A stretch of DNA of 64,000 nucleotides from Actinocatenispora sp963805605 (GTDB taxonomy: Bacteria; Actinomycetota; Actinomycetes; Mycobacteriales; Micromonosporaceae). The notes under the pieces were generated by a model that saw nothing but the letters and a program-made list of their open reading frames with translations, was not told the origin of the DNA and did not search any database. A program made the position numbers and the translations under genes. The stretch lies in NCBI GenBank assembly GCA_963805605.1, contig CAWDUX010000001.1, positions 1-64,000 of the forward strand, in the 5' to 3' direction. Positions 37,839 through 50,115 of this stretch are shown piece by piece (position 1 is the stretch's first letter; each line of letters begins with the position of its first letter).

Positions 37839-40800
37839 TGGCTGACCAGGACCCGCTGTTCCCGCACCGCGCGGGGAACAGCAGCGGCTGCCGGACGCTG
37901 TGAGCGACACCCCGGCGCCGGTTGCGCCGTTGGACGAGCAGCAGGTGTTCGCCGACGCGGACTCGTACCAGGTGCGCGACGAATCGAGAAGCTCGTGCAG
38001 CGGGACCTGTTGGGGCCGTGGGACGGTGAGCGGGAAGAACTGCGGCGTAGCGCCATGGGGCCGCGGGAGCGCTACCTCGTGGGGCACTCGGGCCCAAGCG
38101 GTCGCCGTCGACCGCCACGCTGAGCCGACGAGGTGGCCGACACCGAGAGGGGGTCGGCGGTGACAGGGCGAGACAGCGGGGAGCTGCCCGAGGTCGTCAC
38201 CCCGCAGAACCTCGGCCGGATCTGGGCGTCCTCGATGGGGCTGTCCTTCGCCGTGCCCGGCGACGTCGACGCGCTGCGGTCACCGCCGACTGGGGCCGGT
38301 ACGCCAAGCGGGAGGTCGACGACGAGGACGGCAGACAAGGCCGGCGCATCTGGTCCCGCGAGCCGGTCATCACGACCGGGAGTCCGGCTCGACGGCGAAG
38401 CCGCGCACCGGATCCCGCTCGACGGGGACGACCCGGAGACGCGCCGGGCGTGCTGCTCGCGGTCGACGTGCGGCCGCGCGACGGACCGGCGGGTCGTCGA
38501 GCTCGACGCTGATCAACGCGCAGGGGGAGCCGCGAACGCAACGCGGACACCGCGTGGCTGTTCCAGTCGCCAGGTTCACCGTCACCGCCCTCGACGGCGC
38601 AGCGCGCGTCTTCCTCCCCATCGACGACCCGCTCGACGGCGGGCGCCGGTCGGGGACGACCCCGAGGAGGCGCACCTGCGCCTGCTCTACCGCGACCAGC
38701 GCCGCTACGCCGCCGGCCGCAACGTCGCCGTGCACGCCGACGGTCCGCGACGGCGAGCGCTGCGCGCACCGGCTGGACGACGACCTGGCTGCCGGTGTAC
38801 GACGTGCCGGCCACGGTCGCCCCGGTCGGCGCGGGCAGCGCGCTGCCGAGCGTCGAGCTGTCCATGGACGTGCTCGCCGACGCCGACGCCGCCACGCTGC
38901 GGGCGCGGCCTGCGCTCCGCTGGCCGACGGCTACGCCGCGCTGGCTGGACGACCGGGACAGCCGAGGTCGCCGACCTGCCCGAGCAGCTGCGCCGGCCGC
39001 CGAGCGCGCCGTCGTACGACGCCGCGCGCACGCCGCGAGCGGATCCGCGCCGGCATCGACCTGCTCACCGACCCGGCGCGGCCCGGCCACGCCGACGCGC
39101 TCGCCGGCCTTCCGGTTCGCCAACCGGGCGATGGCCCTGCAGCGCCGGCACACCGCCATCGCCCGGCTGCGCGAGGAGCAGGGATTCGACCTACCGGGGC
39201 GCGACGAAGCGATACGCGGCAGGGGCAAGGCGGCGTCGCTGGCGGCCGTTCCAGCTCGCGTTCGTCCTGCTGAACCTGCCGTCCCTCACCGACCCGGCGC
39301 ACCCGCGAGCGCGCCGCCGACCGTCAAGCCCTCGTCGACCTGCTGTTCTTCCCGACCGGTGGCGGCAAGACCGAGGCATACCTCGGGCTCGACCGCTTAC
39401 ACCTTCGCGATCCGGCGCCTGCAGGGCTCTCGGCTCGGGAGCGGACGCTCGGAGCGGTGAGGCGGGCGTCGCCGTGCTCATGCGGTACACGCTGCGGCTG
39501 CTGACCGCTCAGCAGTTCCAGCGGGCCGCCGCCCTGGTGTGCGCCTCCGAGGTGCTGCGCCGCGAGGACGACGGGCCGACGCTGGGGGACCGAGCCGTTC
39601 CGGATCGGGCTGTGGGTGGGCACCGCCGTCTCACCGAACTGGTTCGACGAGGCCGAGGAGCAGATCGCCGAAGCCCGGGAGACCGCCAGCGGCAAGCACG
39701 CCAGCGTCCTGCAGACCCTCACCTGCCCCTGGTGCGGCAGCGGCGCTGACGGCGCACCGCGAACATGCGAATACGACGAGGGGCGCCGCCGGGTCCTGCT
39801 GTACTGCCCCGCGGCGAGGGGGCGGACGCTGCCCGTTCTCCCGCCGCGAAGCGCTCGGCGAGGGCCTCCCGGTCCTCACCGTCGACGAGGAGATCTACCG
39901 GCTACGCCCCGCGCTGGTGATCGCCACGGTCGACAAGTTCGCCCAGCTGCCCTGGAGCGGCTTCTCCGGGCTGCTGTTCGGCCGGGTCACGCGAGCGGTG
40001 CCCCCGCCACGGTTACCGCCACGACGACCTGGACGCCAAGACCGGCTGCGGTGCCCGGCACAACGCGAAGGGCGACCTGCCCGGCGTCACCAGCCAGCCC
40101 GTCATCCGGCTGCGCCCCCCGGACCTGATCATCCAGGACGAGCTGCATCTGATCTCCGGAGCGCTCGGCACCACCGTCGGGCCTGTTCGAGGCGGCCGTC
40201 GACCAGCTGTGCACGTGGCACCGATGCCCGGGAGGCGCATGAGGTCGGCCCCAAGATCGTCGCTTCCACCGCGACCACGAAGCGGGCCGCCGAGCAGGTG
40301 CTCGGTGTCTTCGGCCGCAAGCTCGCCGTCTTCCCGCCGCCAGGTGCTGGACGTCGGCGACACCTTCTTCTCCCGGCAGGTGCCGGTGAGCCGGAGCAAT
40401 CCGGGCCGCCGCTACCTCGGCGTATGCGCGCACGGCGTCCGGCTGAAGTCGGCGCGAGATCCGCGTCGCGGAGATCCTGCTGCTCGCGGGGCAGACCGCT
40501 GTTCGACGTCTACGGCAGGCCGGCCGACCCGTACATGACGCTCGTCGGCTACTTCAACGCGACCCGTGAACTCGCCGGCATGCGCCGGTACATGGACGAC
40601 GACATCACCACCCGTGTGCGGTCGCACGGCACGGCGCAAGGGCCTGTCGGACCGGATCGTCAGCGGCGCGGGGATGCTCACCATCCAGGAGCTGACCTCG
40701 CGCATCTCCTCGGCGGACATCGGCGAGGCGCTGAAGCGGCTGGAGATCGGGTTCGACCCCGAGCTGGACACGTCGGCGCGCAGGCGCGCCATCCTGCGCG

Positions 40801-41692
40801 ACGTACGCGAGGCCGCACGCGAAGGACGAGCAGCGATCCGAAGCCGCCGCACCCGCGCGTCGACGTCGGCGACCGCAGCGCTGCGACCGGCGCCGGTCGA
40901 CGTCGTGCTCGCCACCTCCATGCTGCAGGTCGGTGTGGACGTCTCCCGGTTCGGCCTGATGGTCGTCACCGGGCAGCCGAAGAACACCGCCGAGTACATC
41001 CAGGCGTCCTCCCGGGTCGGCCGTGACGCCGCGCCGCCCGGGCCTGGTGGTCACGCTCTACAACTGGTCACGCCCCCGCGACCTGGCCCACTACGAGGAC
41101 TTCGAGCACTACCACGCGACGTTCTACCGCCAGGTCGAGGCGCTGTCGGTCACCCCGTACACCCGCCGCGCGCTCGACCGCGGTGACGCCGCGACGTTCG
41201 TCGCCGCCGTGCGCAACGCCGCCGACGACTCCTCCCGCAACCTCGACGCCCACGACGTCGCCCTCGACGGACCGGTGGTCGCGCAGGACGTCGACCGGAT
41301 GCTCGGCCCGCGCCGAAGCGGTCGGCGGCGACCGCGGCCGCGAGTACCTGGAGGAGCGGCTGGAGCGGCTCAAGGACGAATGGCGCGCGCAGACCGGCGA
41401 CGAGAGCAGCTCGGCTACGAGACCGCAAGGACAAGCAGAAGCACCTGAACGGCCTGCTGCGACGGCCGGACGGGCGGTGGGACGAGCTGACCGTCGGCAT
41501 GTCGATGCGCGAGACCGAGAACGAGATCAACCTGCTCGTCCCCGGCGGCGCACCTGAAGAACCTTCGACCGTCACGACGACGCCGGCCTTGGGCCTTCCG
41601 GCACCGACGCGACGACGGACCCGGACGACGACGAGCACCGGACGGCGACGAGCTCGGCGACGGCCGCCACTGGTCGGGAAGGCACGCGATGA
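37838..41692 (+). CDS. drmA: DISARM helicase-domain protein DrmA, multiple frameshifts
   Basis: ATG 37838 opens ADQDPLFPHRAG. The N-terminal region has VRDEIEKLVQRDLLGPWDGE in pieces across frames. The helicase core has LLFFPTGGGKTEAYLGL (Walker A), MRYTLRLLTAQQFQRAAALV, a zinc-like CPWCGS and LIIQDELHLISGALG (Walker B, DELH). The C-lobe has DVVLATSMLQVGVDVSRFGL and NTAEYIQASSRVGRD. The end EINLLVPGG continues in another frame to TGA 41690-41692, overlapping the drmB ATG. DrmA pairs with DrmB in the core DISARM complex that blocks phage DNA. More than ten indels are present; restored length is about 1,270 residues. Confidence 0.85.
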
Positions 41693-43589
41693 GCGCGGGC
41701 AGCACCGCCGCGGGTCGGCGCCGTACGGCCCAGCCACCTCATGTTCACCGCCGGAGTCGGCGCCCTCGTGGACCTGCCCAACTTCTCCGTCCTGGTCCGG
41801 GGACTCGACGACTGGAGTACCACGCCGTGCCCCGACTGCGACATCGCCGAACCCCGGCTGCTCGCCGCCGTCAACGCCGCTCAGCGGTATGGACGCGGCG
41901 GTCGAGCAGCTGCGAGCCGCGCCCTGGCTGGAGGGTGCCGACGGGGACCCGAACGGGCGGGCGGCACAGGGTCGGCGTGCCCGTCACGCCCTTCCCGAGT
42001 GGCTGCGCTGCACCGCCTGCAACGTGCTGGCCCCGATCGACTCGGGCGATGTTCGCCTTCGACAACGCCAAGCCGCGCACGCCGCACGAGGCGCAGTTCT
42101 TCCACGCAACTGCGCGGAAGCGGGGCAAGCCGCTGGCCGTGGCGGCCCGGTTCGTGCTGGCGTGCACCGCCGGCCATCTCGACGAGTTCCCGTACCGCGC
42201 ATACGTGCACCGCGGGCGGGCCTGCCCCAAGGCGCCGCACCCGCGGCTGCGCATGGAGGACCGCGGCGGCAACCTCGGCGCCAACGTCGAGATCGAATGC
42301 GTCGCCTGCGGTGAGCAGCGCAACATCCGGGAAGCCATGGGCGAACGAGGCGGGCGGAACCTGCCCCGGTGCCGTGGCCGGCAGCCGCACCTCGGTGACT
42401 TCGAGCCCGAACGGCTGCGCCGAGGAGCCGAAGCTGCTGGTGGTCGGCGCGTCCAACCAGTGGTTCGCGCAGACCCTGTCAGCGCTGGCCGTGCCCAAGA
42501 CCGGGGCGAGCGAGCTGGCAGACCAAGGTCGAGCAGCACTGGGCGACCTCGAAGCTGCTCGAGGACCGAGATGCTGCAGTTCGCTGCGCACGGCCGTGCC
42601 CGAAGTTCGGGAGTTCGACCGCCTGGACCGACGCCGAGCTGTGGGCGGCGATCGAGCGCGCACCGCGGCGCAGACCGGCCGGCGGCGCCGGCCGACCGAG
42701 GACGGCACCCGGACCTGCGGACCCGAATGGGAGATCTTCTCCGGCGCCGAGCTGCCCGCCGCCCACGACGACTTCGCCCTGTGCCGGACCCGGCGGCGTG
42801 CCGGCCGAGCTGAAGGAGTTCTACGCCGACGTCATGCAGGTCGAGCGGCTGCGTGAGGTCCGGGCGCTGGTCGGGTTCACCCGGCTCGACGCGCCCGACC
42901 CGGAGATCCCGAGCTCGTCACGCGCGCGCCGCTGTCCCGGGGCGATCCGAACTGGGTACCGGCCAGCGAGGTGCGCGGCGAGGGCGTCTTCCTGCGCGTG
43001 CCGGACGATCTGCTGCCGACTGGGTGACGCGGGTCGCGAGTCGACGGCGATGGAGGCGCACACGCGAGGCGTACGCCCGGTTCCGCGCGAACCGGTACTC
43101 CGACCGGATCACAGGCCAGCTTCGACGACGATGACGCACTGGCCCGGAGCGCGGTACATCGCCCTGCACACCCTGTCGCACCTGCTGATCCGCACCATCG
43201 CCCTGGAGTGCGGCTACAGCTCCGCCAGCCTGGCCGAACGGATCTACGCGGGGACCGACGACGATCCGCGCGGCGGCATCCTCATCTACACGGCCGTCCC
43301 GGACGCCGAGGGCACCCTCGGCGGGCTGGTGTCCCTGGCCGAGCCGCGACGAGCTGATCCGGATCACGCGCCGCGCGCTGGCCGACGCCCGACACTGCTC
43401 GTCCGATCCGCTGTGCGCCGAGCGGCTGCCGCACGGACCCGGCCGACTTCCTGCACGGCGCGGCGTGCCACGTCTGCCTGTTCGTCTCGGAGACCACCTG
43501 CGAGCGCGGCAACCGGTTCCTGGACCGGCGGTTCGTCGTCCCGCTGCGACGGTGACGCGGACCTCGCCCTGTTCTCGGAACTGCCATGA
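41689..43589 (+). CDS. drmB: DISARM DUF1998 protein DrmB, multiple frameshifts
   Basis: ATG 41689 overlaps the drmA stop. Early sequence is HLMFTAGVGALVDLPNFSVL. Cysteine pairs typical of DrmB appear (TPCPDCDIAEP, RCTACNVLAP, IECVACGEQRNIREAM). The DUF1998 region has RYIALHTLSHLLIRTIALEC, DDPRGGILIYTAVPDAEGTL and the closing CHVCLFVSETTCERGNRFLD. Restored length is about 620 residues, as expected. DrmB is the structural partner of DrmA. About eight indels are spread over the first two thirds. Confidence 0.85.
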
Positions 43590-43605
43590 CCGGGCGGAGA
43601 CCGCG

Positions 43606-44392
43606 ATGAGCGACGGAAACAGATTCAGTGCTGCGGTGGCCGATCTCGTCCGCCACCATGGTCCCGGCCGCCTACGGCTGTTGGCTGACCGGTGGGAACA
43701 GGATCGTCCCCGCGAGCTGGTCGTCGACGCGGTACCGGTGCCCGGGTTCTCCGCCGCTGCGGCCGCGGTACTCGATGCTCAGCAGGCGGACGAGGTGTCG
43801 GTGCGTCCGCGGTGGCATACCTGCGCGGGGTGGCGGCCGGCTACAGCCAGCGTGCGGACGCCGTCAGCGTCGAGACTGTGTGGAGCGGGCCGAGCACCTA
43901 CCCGGTGCCGGTACGGTCCACCGCGCAGGTGCTCGTCGACCTGGTCGACGAGCGCGAGATCCGAGCTGCTGCTGATGACCTACTCGGCTCGGCCGCTACC
44001 CGCCGCTGCTGACCGCCCTGACCACAGCGGTGGCTCGCGGTGTCGAGGTCAGCTGTCGTGGTGGAGACGCTGCAGGGCGCGGGATCGGCGCTGTCCGGGA
44101 TCCGAGCCGGCTGCCGCCTTCGCCGACGTGCCCGGCGTCCAGTTGTGGCACTGGCCGGTCGGAACAACGCACCGAGGCGGGCGCCAAGATGCACGCCAAG
44201 GTCGCCGTCGCCGACCGGCGCGTGCTGCTGGTCTCCAGCGCCAACCTCACCCAGTCCGGGGTCAGCAAGAACATCGAGGCCGGCGTGCTCGTACGCGGTG
44301 GCCACGCACCGCAGCGCGTCGCCGAGCACATCGGCGAACTGCGCACCATGGGCGTACTGCGACGGTTGTCCGTCGGGTCGGGGGAGCGTTGA
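43606..44392 (+). CDS. drmC: DISARM phospholipase D-like protein DrmC, frameshifted
   Basis: ATG 43606 lies 16 bp after drmB with GCGGAGA in front. It starts SDGNRFSAAVADLVRHHGPG. The PLD catalytic HKD-type motif is KMHAKVAVADRRVLLVSSAN followed by LTQSG. An earlier strand reads LLLMTYSA. The length of about 262 residues suits DrmC, which has a single PLD domain and is dispensable in some DISARM systems. Two or three indels are present between 43800 and 44170. The stop overlaps the next start (TGATG). Confidence 0.83.
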
Positions 44393-46300
44393 TGGGCCAG
44401 CCGGCCGATGCTCAGCCCTCGGTCATCGGTGAGACGGTGACTGCCGGCGACATCGCCCGCCTCGCCGGGGTCGGACGTGCCGCGGTCAGTAACTGGCGGC
44501 GCCGCTTCGCCGACTTCCCCGCGCCGGTCGGTGGTAGCAGCACCAGCCTGCGCTACGCGCTCAGTCACGTTGAACAGTGGCTCACCCAGCACGGCAAAGC
44601 GTTCCAGATCGGTGCCGCCGACCGGCTGTGGCACCGGATCCGCGGCACCGCGAACGATCCGGCGCTGGGTACGCACGTCCATCACCTCGGCGCGCTGCTC
44701 CTGCACCTGCGCGACGGGCCGGCGCGCGCGCTGCCGGAATCACTCCGGACCGTGGCCGGCGCCCCGGCCGACCCCGAACTGCCGCAGCTGGTAACGGCGG
44801 CTCTGGCCGAGCTGGAGCCCGCCGAGCTGTTCGACTTGGTGTACCAGCGCTATGTCGAAGCGTGTTTCCGATGGCTGCCGGTCATCCCCGACGACGTTGC
44901 TGCCCTCATGACGCAGTTGGCCAGGACGCCCGGCGCCCGGGTGCTCGACCCGGCCTGCGGGTCCGGGACGCTGCTGACCGCGGCTCACAACGCCGGGATG
45001 GGGCAGCTCGCCGGCTGCGACCCTGACAGCCACCAGGCGGGCATCGCACGGGTACGGCTGTTGCTGCGTGGCGTGCCTGTAGACATCTCGACCTGCGACG
45101 CGTTGCATTCCGCACCGACACCCGCGACGGCAGATGTGGTGATCAGCGCACCACCCGCGGAAGGTCCCTGGGACTATGACGAACTGGTCGACGATCCCCG
45201 CTGGTTGTACGGGCTGCCTCCACGCGGCGAACCCGGACTCGCCTGGTTGCAGCACTGCCTGCACGCGGTACGCCCCGGTGGTCACGTCGTGCTCCTGTTG
45301 CCGGCGGCGGTGGCGTCCCGACGGGCCGGTCGGCGGATCCGGGCGAACATGCTCCGCGATGGCGTCGTACGCGCGGTCCTCGCCCTGCCTCCCACCGAGG
45401 CGGGGTCGCCGGGCGGGCACCTGTGGGTGTTGCGTCGGCGCGCACCCGGCGACACCCCACCCGATGTGGTCCTGCTGCAGGAACTCGACACCCTCACGGT
45501 CGCCGAGCAGTGGTCGGCATTCCTCGACGGGGCGACAGAGCTGCCCGGAGCGGTCCGCATCGTCGAGCTCCTCGATGAAACGGTCAACCTGGATCCTGCC
45601 TTCCGCACTGATCGCGATGAGGTGCCCGGCTCGGTGGCCCGCTTCGCCGAAGCCCGAGCCGAGCTTGCCCGCGCTTGCTCGAAGCCTGACCGGCGCTGTA
45701 CCGGAGTTGAACCTCCAGCCGCGACCCGCGCACGGCGCGATGGTGGGCCTCGACGAGCTGATCCGCGTCGGCGCCATCGCCGTGCACCAGGCGCCGCTGC
45801 GGATGATCGTAGGAGAGGGACCGCTGGACGTTCTGACGCCCAACGACCTGCGCCACGGCCGCGCGCCAACCGGCCGTGCCGTGGAGACACCCGGCATGGT
45901 GCAGATCCTGGCGGGTGACGTGCTCGTCGGCTCCGACGGTGCACGACTCACGGTGCAGATCGCCGAGAAGCCCGGTGCCGTACTCGGTCCGCAACTGCTG
46001 CTGTTGCGCACCGACCCGGACCGGCTCGACCCCTACTTCCTTGCCGGACACCTACGGGCCGCGCGCTTCGGGAGGGACGGCACCACGCGCAGCCGACCGT
46101 CCGGAGCCACCCGCGCGGGTCTGCGCCGGCTCCAGCTGCCACGTCTTGACCTGACTGAACAAGGCCGCCACGGAACAACTTTCCGTCAGCTGCTGGAAGC
46201 TGAACAGCTCCTGCACGAGACGAACCGCATCGCCCGCGAAGTGCTGAACGGCGGATATCGGGGCCTCGCCGACGGTACTCTGCGACCAGAAGGGCGGTAG
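44392..46300 (+). CDS. N6-DNA-methylase-like protein with HTH and degenerate motif IV
   Basis: ATG 44392 overlaps the drmC stop. An N-terminal helix-turn-helix (VTAGDIARLAGVGRAAVSNW) leads to a class I core with motif I VLDPACGSGTLLTAA. Motif IV, normally (N/D)PP(F/Y), reads VVISAPPAEGPWDY here. The rest follows the actinobacterial HsdM-like family (DPRWLYGLPPRGEPGLAWLQ, LHAVRPGGHVVLLLP). The C-terminal half, after one indel near 45690, resembles a target-recognition region (AIAVHQAPLRMIVGEGPLDV). About 636 residues. It may bind SAM and DNA without methylating, as a sensor. It continues the DISARM operon without a gap. Confidence 0.72.
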
Positions 46301-46354
46301 CGCATGCGGTGTCCGGTTCTCAGCTCAGATCAACAGCACACGGAGTGGCGGTAG

Positions 46355-47933
46355 ATGGCGGCGGAACGCACGGTCGTCGACGGCCGCTACGAGCTTGACC
46401 CGGTGATGCTGGCCAAGGGCGGCATGGGCGAGGTCTGGACCGGCCGCGACATGCGCCTTGACCGCGAGATCGCCGTCAAGTTCGTGCGCTTCCCCGACGA
46501 CGACGCCGACGAGGAACTGGTTCGCCGGTTCCATCGCGAGGCCCGCATCACCGCGAGCCTGCGCCACCCCGGGGTGCCCGCCGTGTACGACATGGGCACC
46601 CACGAGAACCGTCCGTACCTCGTCATGCAGCGCATCCACGGGATCAGCGTCGCCGATCTCATCGCCGAACAGGAAACCCTGCCCATCGGCTGGGCCACCG
46701 GCATCACCGCGCAGCTCTGCGCCGTACTGGCCGCTGCTCACCGGGCGTCGCTGGTGCACCGTGACCTCAAACCCGCCAACCTGATGCTCGAACCCGACGG
46801 CACGGTCAAGGTCCTCGACTTCGGGCTCGCCGTGATGCTGGAGTACGCGGAACTGTCGCGCATCACCCGCACCGGGCAGCACATCGGCACCCCCGCCTAC
46901 ATGGCGCCCGAGCAGGTCCTCGGCGGTGTGAGCAGCCCGCAGACCGACCTGTACGCAGTGGGCTGCGTGCTGTACGAGCTGCTCACCGGCCGCCAGGCGT
47001 TCGCCGGCGACTCCGCGTTCGCGGTGATGAAGCAGCAGGTTGATGAGCCGCCGGCATCCCCACGATCCGACCGTGCGGACGTACCGGACGAGCTGGACGC
47101 GCTGGTCATGCAGCTGCTGCGGAAGAAGGCGGAGGACCGTCCCCTCGACGCGGTCACCGTGTACCGGCAGCTGCTGCCGCACGCCACCGACCTGCCGCAG
47201 CTGCCAGGGGTGCTGAACCTCGCCGCACTGCCCAGCCCCGTACGCATGTACGCGCAGGTCGTCGGTCGGGTACTGGCTGATCGTCGCGCCGAAGCGACGA
47301 GATACCCAGCCGGCTCGGTCCGTCATCCCGCCGCGCGTGGAGCATCCCACGCCACCGCAGCAGCGCATCGATGTCGAGACCCTCGACCGCGCCCGCAGCG
47401 ACGCCCGCAACCTCGCCCGGCAGTCGCGCTACCAGCAGGCCGCGGAGGCCCTTGCCGACGTACTCGATCCGGCCGCCCGCGCGCTCGGCAGCCGACATGC
47501 CGAGGTCCGGGCGGTACGCCAGGAGCTGGCCGATGTGCTGTTCGAAGGCGGCGACTTCCGCCGTGCCGGGCCGCTCTACCAGGAACTTGTCCGGACCGAC
47601 GACGGCAGCAGCGACCGGGACGCGCAGTTTGAGTACCGGCAGCGCGAAGCGACCTGTCATGCGCTGACCGGCGAGACGTCGCTCGCGCTGCGCCAACTCA
47701 CCGCGCTGCTCGACGACCAGAAACGCGCCTACGGCCCCCGTGACGACCGGGTACTGGAGCTGCGCCGCCAGCTGGGGCTGCTGGAACTCGGGGCCGGCCA
47801 CCGTGACGACGCCGAAGCCACCCTCAGCGGACTGCTCACCGACCTGACCGCGACCCGCGGCGCCGCGCACCCCGCCACCAGCCGGGTCAGGGAACTGCTC
47901 GACAGCCTGCACAGCACGCACGGGCCCGGCTGA
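46355..47933 (+). CDS. Serine/threonine protein kinase with TPR-like C-terminal region
   Basis: The start ATG 46355 follows a CGGAG. The Hanks-type kinase domain is at residues 10-270: P-loop LAKGGMGEVWTGRDM, Lys in IAVKFVRF, catalytic LVHRDLKPANLML, DFG in KVLDFGLAVML, and APE in GTPAYMAPEQVLGG. After an indel near 47290 the frame continues with helical repeats (RYQQAAEALADVLDPAARAL, RDAQFEYRQREATCHALTGE). No membrane segment separates the two parts, so it is a cytosolic kinase. Kinases are regulators in Pgl and several abortive-infection systems. It lies 55 bp downstream of the methylase-like gene. Confidence 0.85.
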
Positions 47934-47981
47934 GCGACCGGGCAGAGCAGACGCAGGAAGGCCGCTAGGGAAGGAAGCACA

Positions 47982-50082
47982 GTGCCGCGACTGGGAATCC
48001 ACCGGGACTTCCTCAAGGACTACGCCGCGTTGGAAAAGCCGGTGCGGACCCGGGTCGACGAGGTGTTCGGCAAGTTCGACCACGCCACCCACGCCGGACT
48101 GCACCTGGAGAAGGTCAACAACGCCCGGGACGGGCGGTTCCGCACCGTGCGCATCGACGAATTCTGGCGCGGCGTGGTGCTCGCCCCCGACAGCGGCGAC
48201 CTGTACACCCTGCTGAAGGTGCTGCCGCACAACGATGCGTACGCCTGGGCGCAGAACCGCAAGGTGTCGGTCAACGCGGCCACCGGACGCATCGAGATCC
48301 GCGACGTCGCCGCGATCGACGCGACCCTTCCCGAACTCTCGCAGCACGCGAAACGCACCTCGACCCGGCTGTTCGCCGGCGTCAACGACGCCGACCTGCG
48401 TCGGCTCGGCATCGACGAGCAGACGCTCACCTTCGCCCGCGCCCTGACCCACGTGATGCAGCTTGATGCCGCGCAGGCGTTCCTGCCCGCCACCCAGTGG
48501 GAGGTGCTGTACGCGCTCGCCGCCGGCTACACCCCGGACCAGGTGTGGGCGGAGATGAGTGCGGCGATTGTCGGCGCCGAGTTCGACCCCGACGACGTCT
48601 CCGCGGCGGTGGCCCGTACCGATGACCGGGTCGCTCATGGTCGAGGGGCCCGACGAGCTGATGGCGGTGTTCCGCAACCCGTTCGCGACTGTGGCGGGTG
48701 TACCTGCACCCCACCCAGCGCGCCGTGGTGCACGCGAAGTACCGCGGTCCGGCCCGCGTCACCGGCGGCCCGGGCACCGGCAAGACCGTGGTGGCGCTGC
48801 ACCGCGCGCAGCACCTCGCCGAACACGGCACCGGGCCGGTGCTGCTCACCACGTTCACCAACACCCTGGCCGCGTCCCTGCGCGCCGGCATGCAGCTGCT
48901 GATCGACGATGCGTCGGTACGTGAGCGCATCGACGCCCGGCACGTCGACCAGATCGCCCACCAGTACTTCCGCGAACGGCACGGCGCCCCCGCGCTGCTC
49001 GGCAGCGACGAGGAGAGGCGGATCTGGCGGCAGATCGTACAGCGGCTCGGGTCTGACGTTCACCGAAGCGTTCCTGGCCGAGGAGTGGCGCCAGGTGGTG
49101 CTCGCGCAGCAGGTCGGGAACGCGCAGCAGTACCTGTCGGCCAAGCGTGCCGGGCGTGGGCGGGCGCTCGGCGCTCATCAGCGGGCGCAGGTGTGGCAGG
49201 CGATGTGGGAGTTCCAGCAGAAGCTGCAGCAGGGCAAGCGGTGGACCCACGAGACCGTGTGCGTGGAAGCCACCCGGTTGCTCGCCGAACGCAGCGACGC
49301 GGACAAGCCGTACCGGCATGTGCTCGTGGACGAGGCGCAGGACCTCAGCGCGGTGCAGTGGCGGCTGCTGCGCGCGGCCGTACCGTCCGGGCCCGACGAC
49401 GTATTCCTCGTCGGCGACACCCACCAGCGCATCTACGCCAACCGGGTCACCTTGCGCGACGTCGGGCTGCCGGTGACCGGACGCTCCTCCCGCCTGACCG
49501 TCAACTACCGCACCACGGCCGAGATCCTGGCGTGGAGCCTCGGCATGCTCGCGGCAGGAGGCCATCGACGACATGGACGGCGGACTGGCCTCCATCGCCG
49601 GGTACCGGTCCGAGGTACACGGCCTGCCGCCCATGATGGCGGGGCATTCCAGCAAGAGCGCCGAGCTGGCCGCGCTCGTCGAGCGGGTACAGGGATGGCT
49701 GGCAGACGGGGTGGAGGCCGCCGAGATCGGTGTCGCCGCCCGGTCAAACGCGCTGGCGGCCTCGGCGGAGAAGGCACTGACCGATGCGGGCATCGCGGCC
49801 ACGTTGCTGGCGAAGAGCAGCCGGGCGGAGGACAGCGTCGCGGTCGGCACCATGCACCGGATGAAGGGGCTGGAGTTCCGCTGCCTGGCCGTCATCGGGG
49901 TCACCCACAAGCTGGTCCCGGCGAGCAACGCCGTCACACCTGCGGCTGAGGACGAGCTGACCCATCAGCACGACCTGCAGCGCGAACGATGCCTCCTGTT
50001 CGTCGCGTGTACCCGCGCCCGCGAGCAGCTCGCCGTCACCTGGCACGGCGAACCCAGTTCCTTCCTCGACGCCGTTCACTGA
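47982..50082 (+). CDS. UvrD/Rep-type helicase with N-terminal RelE-like domain, frameshifted
   Basis: ATG 47982 follows GGGAAGGAAG. Residues 1-95 resemble a RelE/ParE-fold domain (LGIHRDFLKDYAALEKPVRT, FRTVRIDEFWRGVVL, LYTLLKVLPHNDAYAWA). A linker follows, then a superfamily 1 helicase. It contains Walker A TGGPGTGKTVVALHRAQ, LLTTFTNTLAASLRAG, Walker B HVLVDEAQDLSAVQW, QRIYANRVTLRDVG, MHRMKGLEFRCLAVIG and LLFVACTRAREQLAVTW. Indels occur near 48640, 49045 and 49560. Restored length is about 700 residues. The toxin-like domain may sense or cut RNA while the helicase engages DNA; this is inference. Confidence 0.78.
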
Positions 50083-50115
50083 CAACTCGCATCTGTTTCT
50101 CTGGAGGACGATCTC

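Noticed and set aside
44392..50082. BREX or Pgl system
   Set aside because: No PglZ alkaline-phosphatase domain, no PglY/BrxC ATPase and no Lon protease are present; only partial functional analogy.
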